Assembly (NCBI RefSeq): GCF_016862435.1
Contig: NZ_BOMY01000031.1
Span: forward strand, 154,786-218,785
DNA length: 64,000 nt
Reading direction: 5' to 3'
Source: Paractinoplanes tereljensis
GTDB lineage: Bacteria > Actinomycetota > Actinomycetes > Mycobacteriales > Micromonosporaceae
Shown one piece after another: positions 9,553 to 17,951 of this stretch. The first letter of the stretch is position 1. The number at the start of each line of letters is the position of its first letter. The position numbers and the translations under genes were made by a program. A model generated the notes under the pieces. The model saw only the letters and a list, made by a program, of their open reading frames with translations. It was not told the DNA's origin and made no database searches.

Positions 9553-10719
9553 ATGTCTGACACCGCCACCTTCCGGCTGCGGTCGGTGGCCGTCTCGGCG
9601 TACGGTCCGTCGCTGCTCTCCGGGTTTTCCCAGGGTGTCATCGCGCCGGTGATCGTGATCAGCGCGATCGAGCGCGGCGCCACGGTCGCCGCGGCCGGGT
9701 TGATCGTCGCCCTGATGGGCATCGGGGCGCTGGTGGCGAACATCCCGGCCGGCGCCCTGACCACCCGCTTCGGCGAGCGCCGGGCGATGGTCGCGGCGGC
9801 CGGCCTGAGCGTCGCCGCGATCGCGCTGTGCCTGTTCGACCTCGGGTTGTGGACGTTCGCGGCCGCGGTGTTCGCGATGGGCATCGGCTCGGCGGTGTTC
9901 CAGCTGGCCCGGCAGTCGTACCTGACCGACGTGGTACCACTCGAGATGCGGGCGCGGGCCATGTCCACGCTCGGCGGCGTGGCCCGGATCGGAGCGTTCG
10001 CAGGCCCGTTCGCCGGCGCCGGGGTGATCGCGCTGACCGGCCTGGCCGGTGCGTACGCGATATCGCTGGTAGCCATCGCGGGTGCCGGCGTAATCGCCTA
10101 CACGGTGCCCGACCTGGCGTCGCCGGCCGCCGCGTCGTCCGGCATCTCCACCTGGACCATCGCCCGCGACCATCGGCGCACCCTGCTGACCCTCGGCATC
10201 GGGGTGCTGCTGCTCTCGGCCATCCGCCAGACCCGGCAGGTGGTGGTCCCGCTCTGGGCCCATCACCTGGGCCTGGACGCGAGCACGTCATCAATCCTGT
10301 TCGGCGTGGCGGGCGCGGTGGAGACCCTGGTCTTCTACCCGGCCGGCCTGGCCATGGACCGCTGGGGCCGCCGAGCCGTGGCGGTGCCGTGCACGCTGGT
10401 GATGGGCTTGTCTTTCCTGGCGCTCCCGCTGACCCACGGAGTGCTCACGCTGGCCGCGGTGGCCATGGTGATCGGCCTGGGCAACGGCATCGGCTCAGGC
10501 ATCGTGAACACCCTCGGCGCCGACGCCGCCCCGGCCGTGGGCCGCCCCACGTTCCTAGGAGTGTGGCGAGAGCTGGCCGACGGCGGCGCAGCGCTGGGCC
10601 CGCTGCTGCTCTCCGCCGTAACCGGCCTAGCCGGCCTGGCCTGGGGCGTAAGCGTCTCCGGCCTGGTAGGCCTGGCCGCCGCAGTGACCTTGTTTCGCTA
10701 TGTACCGCATCGACGCTGA
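9553..10719 (+). CDS. MFS transporter
   Basis: Twelve-helix major facilitator, 388 residues from ATG 9553, chosen because GGAGG at 9539-9543 lies 9 nt upstream; an ATG at 9544 would abut that site. The conserved loop 2-3 motif is seen as TTRFGERRAM, and the second half has a matching MDRWGRRAV loop. It is probably an efflux permease; the substrate cannot be read. It is followed by an intrinsic terminator and faces a minus-strand gene. Confidence 0.85.
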   Translation: MSDTATFRLRSVAVSAYGPSLLSGFSQGVIAPVIVISAIERGATVAAAGLIVALMGIGALVANIPAGALTTRFGERRAMVAAAGLSVAAIALCLFDLGLWTFAAAVFAMGIGSAVFQLARQSYLTDVVPLEMRARAMSTLGGVARIGAFAGPFAGAGVIALTGLAGAYAISLVAIAGAGVIAYTVPDLASPAAASSGISTWTIARDHRRTLLTLGIGVLLLSAIRQTRQVVVPLWAHHLGLDASTSSILFGVAGAVETLVFYPAGLAMDRWGRRAVAVPCTLVMGLSFLALPLTHGVLTLAAVAMVIGLGNGIGSGIVNTLGADAAPAVGRPTFLGVWRELADGGAALGPLLLSAVTGLAGLAWGVSVSGLVGLAAAVTLFRYVPHRR

Positions 10720-10775
10720 TCCGTAAGAATGTGGCTCTTGGCCGCCGGGCCGTGTATAGTCGTCCTCAGATTCGC

Positions 10776-10807
10776 AAGGGCCTCCGCCATTTGGCTGGGG
10801 CCCTTTT
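10776..10807 (+). terminator. Intrinsic terminator downstream of MFS gene
   Basis: AAGGGCC at 10776-10782 pairs with GGCCCTT at 10799-10805; an inner CCA/TGG pairing is possible in the loop, and a T-run follows. It sits between the plus-strand MFS gene and the convergent minus-strand HEPN gene. TATAGT at 10755-10760 upstream looks like a -10 element, so a very short RNA ending here is conceivable, but no -35 at proper spacing is visible. Confidence 0.6.
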
Positions 10808-10828
10808 GCTTTCCCGGGAGTTTCGGCG

Positions 10829-12436
10829 TCAACTGCGGCGGTCAAGCAGGTCGACCACGGTCATGCCGGTCTCACCCCCGACTAATTTCAAGCCGTTCTC
10901 GGCCCTGGCTGCGAGGGCGAGCGGGCTGAGGTCGTTGACCAGCGTGGCGTAAGTAATCTTGTCGAGTCCGGCACCCACCAACGGCGCGGCGATCCGTAGG
11001 GCGGCTTTCAAGGCCACGCCTTGCATGGAGCCGCCGTGCAGCACGATATTGCGAGTCCGATACAGGCGCCTCATCGCGATCCGGAAGACGGCGGCCGTCG
11101 TCGCTAGCTCTGCTCGAGGATTGGCCACAACTCGGCGCATCCGGTGCACCGCCGCGATGTCGGAGTCGCGTCGGAAGCGCTCGGTCGGTGCGAGCATCTC
11201 ACCGGCCGCTAGGGCCTTTGCAACCGCAGCCGCTCGTTCGCGGCTGTTCGTGCACGCCGCCAGCGCGTATGCGAGAGCATCGGGAGTCTCTGGCTGATGT
11301 CTGTGGGCGAGAGCGGTCAGTTCGGCACGAGGCCATGAACAGGCGATTACAGCCGCCAGCCGGTCGGCTGCGACGGCCTTCCCGGATCGTTCCTCATCGC
11401 TGGGATCGTCCGGATGCGACAGCAAGGACTCAATCGCGGCCCACACCCCCGCGACTGCCGGCCCAAGAGCACCGCGATTCAACGGCGCTGCCAGTTCCAA
11501 GGCGTCGTCGATCAAAGTGCGTTGCCCCTGGACCTGGTAAAGGCGACCTTCGTTCACCAGCGACAGCACGTGAGCTCCCCTGGACGGCGTGACGAAAGGG
11601 ATCGGCTCCGGGTGTTCGTCTACCCAAAGTTTTGAGGCAGCTCTGACCCCACCCCTGTTGCCGCGTTCGAAGGACGATCGCACCACCATGTGCTCGACCA
11701 GTTCGCGGACCTGGCTTGCCGCGCTGAAGGGATCCCGCGCAACCATTCGATAGAGAAAGCCGCCGCCGGGGCGTAATCCGTTGGTGGAATGGCCGCGCTG
11801 TTTCAGCCAATCCACGACCTCACGGCCCGAGAGCCACGCCTCGTGCCTCTGGGCTTGCTCACGTTCAGGCGCATTGTCCAGGACCGCGAGAACGGTGAAC
11901 TCCTGCGGCGCGGCGGTGTCAAGGGCAACTGCGCCTTGCAGGACTTCGTCGATGATGGCCTGCCGCCGGGCTAGCTGCCCGATCCACGCAGCCAGGTGGT
12001 TCGCGTCGTAGCCGAGGTCGAGCAGATGCGCTGCAACGACGCGAGCGAGTCGTTCCGGCTGCGGCCGCTGTTCCTCAGGTCGGGCGGCCGCCGATGCCCA
12101 GCGGCTCAGGTATCCCTCACGGGCATGGTCAACGATGTCTTGTAGGCGGCGGTGAGCCGTGCTGGGGTATGGCAGCGGCTTACTCAGCAGCGAGGTCAGT
12201 TCGGCGCGCAATTCCTTGCTGCCCAGGCCGATGTCAGGGCCGATGACCTTCAGTAATTCGTGGCGCTGCCAGTCGACAGCGGCCGGAGACAGCACGCGTT
12301 GCCGAGCCCAGATGCTCGCCTCCAGCAACTCCTCCAGGGCGAGCAGCGAACCGATGTCCCACAGCCGCCGCGGCCATGGCATTCCTTCGAGGGTGAAGAA
12401 GTCGATCATTCGAGCACGAACATGCCTGTCGTACAT
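10829..12436 (-). CDS. HEPN-motif protein, putative RNase / defence gene
   Basis: 535 residues from ATG 12436, chosen because AGAAGG lies 9 nt upstream. The protein is mostly helical with no signal or membrane segment. Near the C-terminus (residues 462-467) it reads RNIVLH followed by Gly-Gly, the R-N-x3-H active-site signature of HEPN ribonucleases as in ApeA-like abortive-infection proteins. The N-terminal 450 residues match no family I can name. Codon use is visibly less GC-biased than that of flanking genes, which suggests transfer. There is no antitoxin-like neighbour. The function as an RNA-cutting defence effector is inference from the motif. Confidence 0.7.
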   Translation of the reverse strand: MYDRHVRARMIDFFTLEGMPWPRRLWDIGSLLALEELLEASIWARQRVLSPAAVDWQRHELLKVIGPDIGLGSKELRAELTSLLSKPLPYPSTAHRRLQDIVDHAREGYLSRWASAAARPEEQRPQPERLARVVAAHLLDLGYDANHLAAWIGQLARRQAIIDEVLQGAVALDTAAPQEFTVLAVLDNAPEREQAQRHEAWLSGREVVDWLKQRGHSTNGLRPGGGFLYRMVARDPFSAASQVRELVEHMVVRSSFERGNRGGVRAASKLWVDEHPEPIPFVTPSRGAHVLSLVNEGRLYQVQGQRTLIDDALELAAPLNRGALGPAVAGVWAAIESLLSHPDDPSDEERSGKAVAADRLAAVIACSWPRAELTALAHRHQPETPDALAYALAACTNSRERAAAVAKALAAGEMLAPTERFRRDSDIAAVHRMRRVVANPRAELATTAAVFRIAMRRLYRTRNIVLHGGSMQGVALKAALRIAAPLVGAGLDKITYATLVNDLSPLALAARAENGLKLVGGETGMTVVDLLDRRS

Positions 12437-12751
12437 GGCTATCAACCTTCTGAGTGCACAGTGGAGAGACAACTTGTCTAGCGCCTACTGTACATGCGAC
12501 ACGGCCGACCCGGGGTGCATGACGGATGTCATCGGGGGAACTGTGTTGGTAGGTCGAGGGCTTCCGCGTGTTCGGGGGCGTGCGGGTTGACTCGGGGCCG
12601 CGCACCAGCCCGGCCTCGCGGACCGTCAAGGTGCGTGAGTACAGCCTGGCCGGCGGCGTGCACGTGCACCGGGTCTGAGGCCCCGGACCTTCCGCACCAC
12701 CAGGCCTCTGCCGCAACCCCGGGCGCGGGCGGGAAGCCTGCCGCCCGTACC
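12437..12751. other. Gene-poor gap with a possible 3' gene remnant (12553-12678, +)
   Basis: No complete gene. On the minus strand side near 12469-12479 lies GACAACTTGTC, an 11-nt palindrome just upstream of the HEPN gene and a possible operator. On the plus strand an open frame from 12553 to the TGA at 12676-12678 ends in VREYSLAGGVHVHRV, which reads like the C-terminus of a real protein but has no start; I cannot name the family. The rest shows nothing. Confidence 0.35.
12726..12747 (-). terminator. Hairpin downstream of azoreductase relic
   Basis: CGGGCGG at 12726-12732 and CCGCCCG at 12741-12747 form a perfect 7-bp stem with an 8-nt loop, just past the stop of the relic gene. There is no T-run, so it is a weak or factor-dependent terminator at best. 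Confidence 0.4.
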
Positions 12752-12916
12752 TCATCGCAGGAAGCTCTTCGCCAGGTCTCGGGCCTGGGCGTGGGCCAGG
12801 CTCCGGGCCTGCTCGGCGTCGGCGGTGACCAGGTTGGGGCGGAAGTGGACGGTGCGGATGTCGTCGACGCCGGCCCAGCGCAGCCAGTCCTCCAGGATGT
12901 GCAGAACCTTGGTCAT
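12752..12916 (-). pseudogene. FMN-dependent NADH-azoreductase relic with internal in-frame deletion
   Basis: The 54 codons join the N-terminal signature of AzoR-type flavin reductases (MTKVLHI) directly to their C-terminal signature (LEDWLRWAGV, then FRPNLVTADAE and the helix ending in AKSF). Intact enzymes have about 200-220 residues, so around 150 codons including the FMN-binding core are missing while the frame is kept. It stands divergently to a MarR regulator, the usual arrangement for quinone/azo-reductases, and the operator region between them is intact. The product cannot bind FMN; the remnant is probably neutral debris. Confidence 0.75.
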
Positions 12917-12940
12917 GGCGGACTCCAAAGCGAAGTAATA

Positions 12941-12982
12941 TGCGTGCGCACACACATTGTTAGATCGATGCGTGCGCACGCA
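12941..12982. promoter_or_regulatory. Duplicated MarR-type operator
   Basis: TGCGTGCGCACGCA at 12969-12982 is a perfect 14-bp palindrome; TGCGTGCGCACACA at 12941-12954 is a near-perfect second copy, 28 bp apart start to start. Both lie between the divergent azoreductase relic and the MarR gene, where such regulators bind to control both promoters. Confidence 0.75.
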
Positions 12983-13005
12983 CAGGAGTTGGGTACGCTC
13001 GGGTG

Positions 13006-13437
13006 ATGAGCGACACCGATCCGGCCGCGTGGGCGGCGCTGCTGCGGGTGCACGCGGCCCTGGTTCCGCTGATCGACCGCGAGCTGCAGGCCGCCTGCCG
13101 CCTGCCGCTGACCTGGTACGACGTACTCCTGGAGTTGAATTCGGCGCCGGAGCGCAGACTCAGCATGGGTGAGCTGGGGCAGGTCGCGGTGGTCAGCCGC
13201 ACCCGGGCCAGCCGGGTCGTCGACCAGCTGGAGGCGGCCGGCCTGGTCAGCCGGGAGAGCAACCCGGACGACCGCCGTTCGGCGTACGCATCGATCACCG
13301 AGGCCGGCCGGCAGCGCCTGCGCGACGCCGCCCCGGTCTACCTCGACGCCATCCGTCGGCATTTCACATCCCGGATGACGGCGGCCGAGTCGCGCGCGGT
13401 CGCGTCGGCGCTCGGCAAGGTACTGCGGACCGGTTAG
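13006..13437 (+). CDS. MarR-family transcriptional regulator
   Basis: 143 residues from ATG 13006 (a GTG lies one codon earlier). Winged helix-turn-helix: LSMGELGQVAVVSRTRASRV as recognition region, then the wing with the family's D-x-R-S motif (SNPDDRRSAYASITEAG). Flanking helices form the dimer interface. It probably represses itself and the divergent azoreductase by binding the two palindromes at 12941-12982, releasing them on contact with quinones, azo dyes or oxidants. Its former target is now deleted. Confidence 0.88.
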   Translation: MSDTDPAAWAALLRVHAALVPLIDRELQAACRLPLTWYDVLLELNSAPERRLSMGELGQVAVVSRTRASRVVDQLEAAGLVSRESNPDDRRSAYASITEAGRQRLRDAAPVYLDAIRRHFTSRMTAAESRAVASALGKVLRTG

Positions 13438-13486
13438 GTCATCCGACAGATTCGATGACTCTGACTGGCGGGCCATGCTCGCGAGC

Positions 13487-14284
13487 ATGACGAACACGCC
13501 GGCCCTGTTCATCCACGGCCTCTGGCTGCACGCCTCGTCCTGGCAGCCGTGGAGCGACCTCTTCGCCGCCCGTGGGTACGCCCCGGTCGCCCCGGGCTGG
13601 CCCGGTGAGCCGGACACCGTCGAGGCCGCCCGCCGCGACCCGCAAGCGGTCGCCGGTCACGGCATCGACGACGTCACCGAGCACTACGCCGCGGTCATCG
13701 CGACGCTGCCGGCCGCGCCGGTCATCATCGGGCACTCGTTCGGCGGTCTGATCACCCAGAAGCTGCTCGGGCGCGGGCTCGGCCGGGCCGGTATCGCGAT
13801 CGACCCGGCGCAGATCAAGGGCGTCAAACCGTTGCCGTTCGCGCAGTTGCGCTCCGGCTTCCCGGTTCTCGGCAACCCCGCGAACCGGCGCCGGGCCGTT
13901 TCCCTCACTCCGGCGCAATTCCGGTACGGGTTCGCGAACGCGCTCGGCGAGCGCGAGTCCGGTGACCTGTTCGACCGCTGGACGGTTCCGTCGCCGGGCC
14001 GGCCGCTGTTCGAGGCGGCGTTCGCGAACTTCACCAGGAACTCGCCGGCCGCGGTCGACACCGCCAACACCACCCGCGGCCCGCTGCTGCTGATCTCCGG
14101 CCAGCAGGACCACACCGTGCCGGACGTGGTCACCCGGGCCACCTACAAGCTGTACGGCGACTCGGCCGCCACCACCGAGCTCAAGCAGTTCCCGGACCGG
14201 GGCCACTCGCTCACCATCGACTCGGGCTGGCGCGCGGTCGCCGACCACACCCTGGCGTGGCTGGCCGCCCAGGGCATCAGCTGA
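13487..14284 (+). CDS. Alpha/beta-hydrolase
   Basis: 265 residues, cytoplasmic. The catalytic triad is visible: nucleophile elbow GHSFGG (Ser84), Asp208 in SGQQDHTVPD and His240 in DRGHSL; the oxyanion loop is IHGLWLHASSW. Size and motif order fit an esterase or lactonase, with no lid signature that fixes the substrate. ATG 13487 is preferred to an upstream ATG at 13475. It follows the MarR gene by 49 nt and could be co-transcribed with it. Its stop overlaps the convergent aldo/keto reductase by 8 nt. Confidence 0.85.
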   Translation: MTNTPALFIHGLWLHASSWQPWSDLFAARGYAPVAPGWPGEPDTVEAARRDPQAVAGHGIDDVTEHYAAVIATLPAAPVIIGHSFGGLITQKLLGRGLGRAGIAIDPAQIKGVKPLPFAQLRSGFPVLGNPANRRRAVSLTPAQFRYGFANALGERESGDLFDRWTVPSPGRPLFEAAFANFTRNSPAAVDTANTTRGPLLLISGQQDHTVPDVVTRATYKLYGDSAATTELKQFPDRGHSLTIDSGWRAVADHTLAWLAAQGIS

Positions 14285-15131
14285 GCGCGTCGAGAGCCGC
14301 GGTGGCCTCGGGGTCCAGCTCGATCCGGGCCACCGCGACGTTGTCGGCCAGGTGGCCGAGGTCGCGGGTGCCGGGGATCAGCAGCGTGTGCGGGCTGTGC
14401 CCGAGCAGCCAGGCCAGCCCGGCCTGGGCGGGGGTGATGCCGAGGCGCTCGGCCTGGTCGGCGACCACCGGGTGGCCGCCGACGCTGGGGAAGCCGTCGA
14501 AGGCCGAGCCGAGCGGGAAGAACGGCACCCAGGCGATGCCGTGCGCCGCGCACTCGGCCAGCACGTCCTCGTGGCCGCGGGTGAGCACGTTGTAGAGGTT
14601 CTGCACGCAGACGATGCCGGCCGGAAGAGCCTGCCGCAGCTGGGCGAGGCTGACGTGGCTCAGGCCGATGCCGCCGATCTTGCCGGCGTCGCGCAGGGTG
14701 ATCAGCTCGGCCAGCTGGCTGTCCAGGTCGACGGCCTGCTCGCCGGTGGCGACGATGCCCGGTGTCATGTCGGCCCGGCGCAGGTTGACCACCGCGAGGT
14801 GGTCGGTGCCGAGGGCCCGCAGATTTTCCTCGACCTGGGCCCGCAACTCGGCCGGCTTCTGGGCGGCGACGAGGCGCTCGGTCGGGTGGGTGACGGCGCC
14901 GACCTTGGTGACCAGCCGAAGGCTATCGGCGTACGGATGGAGGGCGGTTTTGATCAGGCTGTTGACCGTGCCCGGACCGTAGAACTGGGCGGTGTCGAGG
15001 TGGTCGACGCCGAGTTCGACGGCTCGCTGCAGGACCTTGACGGCGTCGGCGGGGTCGCCGTGTTCCAGCTGCATGGCGCCGAAGCCGACCCGGAGGACGT
15101 CGTGTTCGCCGAGCTTCCCGTACGTGGTCAT
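14277..15131 (-). CDS. Aldo/keto reductase
   Basis: 284 residues, NADPH-dependent TIM-barrel oxidoreductase. The catalytic Tyr lies in HLDTAQFYGPG with the upstream Asp, the catalytic Lys in RLVTKVG; the usual His is replaced at the strand-4 position (AVVNLRRAD), which can change activity in this family. The C-terminal cofactor segment around LIPGTRDLGHLADNVAVA is typical. It is divergent from a TetR regulator 53 nt away, which probably controls it. Confidence 0.87.
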   Translation of the reverse strand: MTTYGKLGEHDVLRVGFGAMQLEHGDPADAVKVLQRAVELGVDHLDTAQFYGPGTVNSLIKTALHPYADSLRLVTKVGAVTHPTERLVAAQKPAELRAQVEENLRALGTDHLAVVNLRRADMTPGIVATGEQAVDLDSQLAELITLRDAGKIGGIGLSHVSLAQLRQALPAGIVCVQNLYNVLTRGHEDVLAECAAHGIAWVPFFPLGSAFDGFPSVGGHPVVADQAERLGITPAQAGLAWLLGHSPHTLLIPGTRDLGHLADNVAVARIELDPEATAALDALS

Positions 15132-15184
15132 GGGGTAGGCCCTCCCGATACGATTCCGCTTGACTTCGTCCGAGGCTAGCAGAA

Positions 15185-15760
15185 GTGGAGGCGATTCCGT
15201 TTTCCGATTCGGAGCGGCGCCCCGGCGCCCGTAAGGACGCCCAGCGCAACCGGCAGCGCATCATCGACGCGGCCACCCGGGTCCTCACCGCGGCCGGCCC
15301 CGACCCGGTCAAGATCGAGGACATCGCGCGCGAGGCGGGGGTCGGCGTCGGCACGCTGTACCGCAACTTCCCGTCCCGCGAGGCCCTGGTCGAGGAGGTC
15401 TACCGCAGCGAGCTGACCCGGCTGTGCGCGCTGGCCGGGCAGCTGCTGGCCGACCGGTCGCCGGCCGACGCCCTGCGCGAGTGGATGCACCGCTATCAGG
15501 ACTTCGTGGCCACCAAGCACGGGATGGCCGAGGCCCTGCGCGCGGTGATCGCCAGCGGCGCGATCAGCTCCGGCCAGACCCGCGCGCACCTCGACGGCGC
15601 GATCGCCACCATCCTCGAGGCCGGCCGGGCCGACGGCAGCCTTCGGGCCGACGTCCAACCGGCCGACGTCTCGGCCAGCATGGCCGGCATCATGCTGGCC
15701 GCCGCCGATGTCGCCCAGGCCACTCGTATGTTGCAATTGCTCGTCGACGGCTTACGGTGA
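15185..15760 (+). CDS. TetR-family regulator of the divergent aldo/keto reductase
   Basis: 191 residues. The N-terminal helix-turn-helix reads IEDIAREAGVGVGTLYRNFP, the TetR recognition signature; the C-terminal half is an all-helical ligand domain. GTG 15185 is the first in-frame start. No clear palindrome is visible in the 53-nt divergent gap; related half-site-like GATTCCG strings recur there and inside the first codons. Target assignment rests on position. Confidence 0.85.
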   Translation: MEAIPFSDSERRPGARKDAQRNRQRIIDAATRVLTAAGPDPVKIEDIAREAGVGVGTLYRNFPSREALVEEVYRSELTRLCALAGQLLADRSPADALREWMHRYQDFVATKHGMAEALRAVIASGAISSGQTRAHLDGAIATILEAGRADGSLRADVQPADVSASMAGIMLAAADVAQATRMLQLLVDGLR

Positions 15761-15821
15761 TGCATTTCGAACCAAGGAACTTCACAGGAAGTTTCACGAA
15801 TTGGTCCCGTAACCTGCCGGG

Positions 15822-17951
15822 GTGAATTCCAGGTTCCGGCGGCGCGACCACAACGTTTTTGCTAATGCGGGAAGCCTGCTGCTGTGCGGGCTGCTGACCG
15901 GCGTGGTGGCGGCGGCCGCGGCCTTTCCGGCCGCCGCGTTGTCCGGGCTCACCGTCAAGGCGGGCCAGAGTGCGTACGAGGCCCTGCCCAGCGAGTTGAC
16001 CGACTTCAGCTCGCCGCAGATCACCCGGATCTACGCGTCCGACGGCAAGACGCAGATTGCGGTCATGTATGACGAGTTCCGCAGCGACGTACCGTTGTCG
16101 CAGATTTCGGTAAACGTGCAGAACGCGATCGTCGCCGCCGAGGACCGCGATTTCTACCACCACAACGGCGTCGATCTCAAAGGCACCCTGCGGGCCCTGG
16201 TGAGCGATTCGAGCGGCGGCAGCAAACAGGGCGCCTCCACGCTCACCATGCAATATGTACGGCTGTCGCTGGAATACTCGGCGACCGACCCGAAGGACGT
16301 CGTCGCCGCGTCCCAGGACACCCCGAAACGCAAGATCACCGAGATGAAGTACGCGTTGCAGCTCGAGAAGGAGCTCAGCAAGAAGGAGATCCTCGAGCGT
16401 TACCTGAACATCGCCCCGTTCGGTAACGGCGCGTACGGGATCTACGCGGCCAGCCAGATCTACTTCAACAAGAGCCCGAAAGACCTGGACGTCGCGCAGG
16501 CGGCTCTGCTGGCCGGCCTGGTGAAGGCGCCGACCAGCTTCAACCCGGCCACCACCAGCGGTTACCCGCAGGCGGTCGCCCGCCGGACGTACGTGCTGGA
16601 CGGCATGGTCACCACCGGCGCGATCACCGCGGTGCAGGAGAAGGCGGCGCTCAAGGAGAAGGTCCCGCAGACGGTCAAGAAGGTCGGCAACGGCTGCGTC
16701 TCGGTCAGCAAGAACCAGTGGGGCTTCTTCTGCGACTACTTCACCCGCTGGTGGCTGCAGCAGGAGGCGTTCGGCTCGACGACGTACGACCGGCAGCGGC
16801 GGCTCAACGACGGCGGCTACCGCATCGTCACCAGCATGGACCTGGACGCCACCGCGGCCGCGTACAAGCGGATCGGCCAGCAGATCTCCAAGAAGAGCAA
16901 GGACGCCCTGATGCTGGCGGCGGTGCAACCCGGCACCGGCCAGGTGCTGGCCCTCGCGGCCAACCGCACCTACAGCCTGGACGAGTCGAAGAACCACCTC
17001 TCCTCGAACCCGAAGAAGGCCGCCCAGAACCTCAAGGGCACCTACCCCAACACCACCAACCCGATCATCAGCGGTGGCGGCGACGTCGACGGTTACCAGG
17101 CCGGCTCGACCTTCAAGATGTTCACCATGGTGACCGCCCTGAAGCAGGGCCTCCCGCTGACCAAGACGATCAAGGCGGAGAAGGTCGCGAAGACCCACTA
17201 CATCGTCCAGTCGGGCAGCCCGGCCGCCTGCCCCGGCACGCACTTCTACTGCCCCGGCAACGCGGGCGAGAGCGAGGCCGGCACCTACAACATGTGGTCG
17301 GCGTTCGGGCACTCGGTGAACACCTACTTCGTGCCCCTCGAAGAGGAGGTCGGGGCGCAGAACGTGGTCGCGACCGCGCAGGACTTCGGCATCCAGTTCC
17401 GCGCCTCCAACGACGCGACGCTGGCCCAGCCGGAGAACGCCGAGCAGTGGGGCGCGTTCACCCTGGGCGTCTCCGAGTCCACCCCGCTCGACCTGGCCAA
17501 CGCGTACGCCACCCTGGCCGCCGACGGCAACTACTGCACCCCGACGCCGGTCACCCAGATCCTCGACCGGGACGGCGGGAAGATCGACGTCGGCGCGCCC
17601 AGCTGCCGGCAGGTGGTCACCGCCGAGGTGGCCCGGCAGGCGGTCGACGCGGCCCGCTGCCCGGTCGGCGACTCGGCCCAGACCGGCAGCTGCGGCGGTT
17701 CCGGCACCGCGCCCCAGGCCCGCGGCGTGGTCGGGCACCCGGTCTTCGGCAAGACCGGCACCACCGACAGCTCCAAGACCGCCGCCCTGATCCTGGGCAC
17801 CACGTCGATCGTGGTGGCCGGCTACCTGGCCGACACCGACTGGCCGCAGACCACCCAGCACATGGACCACGGCACGGTGAACCCGGCGGTCTGGAACACG
17901 GTCGCCGACTACATGCGCGACAAGCCGTACGTCCAGTTCACCAGACCCTGA
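15822..17951 (+). CDS. Class A penicillin-binding protein (transglycosylase/transpeptidase)
   Basis: 709 residues. A short basic tail and one membrane helix (residues about 17-40) are followed by a GT51 peptidoglycan glycosyltransferase domain, with catalytic Glu107 in EDRDFYHH and QGASTLTMQ. The transpeptidase has the serine motif STFK (Ser429), SVN in HSVNTYF and KTG near residue 644. It polymerises and cross-links peptidoglycan outside the membrane. GTG start. It is convergent with the histidine kinase (14-nt overlap), opposite a VanZ/two-component operon, which hints at a shared cell-envelope role. Confidence 0.93.
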   Translation: MNSRFRRRDHNVFANAGSLLLCGLLTGVVAAAAAFPAAALSGLTVKAGQSAYEALPSELTDFSSPQITRIYASDGKTQIAVMYDEFRSDVPLSQISVNVQNAIVAAEDRDFYHHNGVDLKGTLRALVSDSSGGSKQGASTLTMQYVRLSLEYSATDPKDVVAASQDTPKRKITEMKYALQLEKELSKKEILERYLNIAPFGNGAYGIYAASQIYFNKSPKDLDVAQAALLAGLVKAPTSFNPATTSGYPQAVARRTYVLDGMVTTGAITAVQEKAALKEKVPQTVKKVGNGCVSVSKNQWGFFCDYFTRWWLQQEAFGSTTYDRQRRLNDGGYRIVTSMDLDATAAAYKRIGQQISKKSKDALMLAAVQPGTGQVLALAANRTYSLDESKNHLSSNPKKAAQNLKGTYPNTTNPIISGGGDVDGYQAGSTFKMFTMVTALKQGLPLTKTIKAEKVAKTHYIVQSGSPAACPGTHFYCPGNAGESEAGTYNMWSAFGHSVNTYFVPLEEEVGAQNVVATAQDFGIQFRASNDATLAQPENAEQWGAFTLGVSESTPLDLANAYATLAADGNYCTPTPVTQILDRDGGKIDVGAPSCRQVVTAEVARQAVDAARCPVGDSAQTGSCGGSGTAPQARGVVGHPVFGKTGTTDSSKTAALILGTTSIVVAGYLADTDWPQTTQHMDHGTVNPAVWNTVADYMRDKPYVQFTRP

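Noticed and set aside
10735..10811. A tRNA-like segment ending in CCA-like sequence before the terminator
   Set aside because: No T-loop GGTTCGA box or acceptor pairing; the sequence is better explained as a terminator stem.
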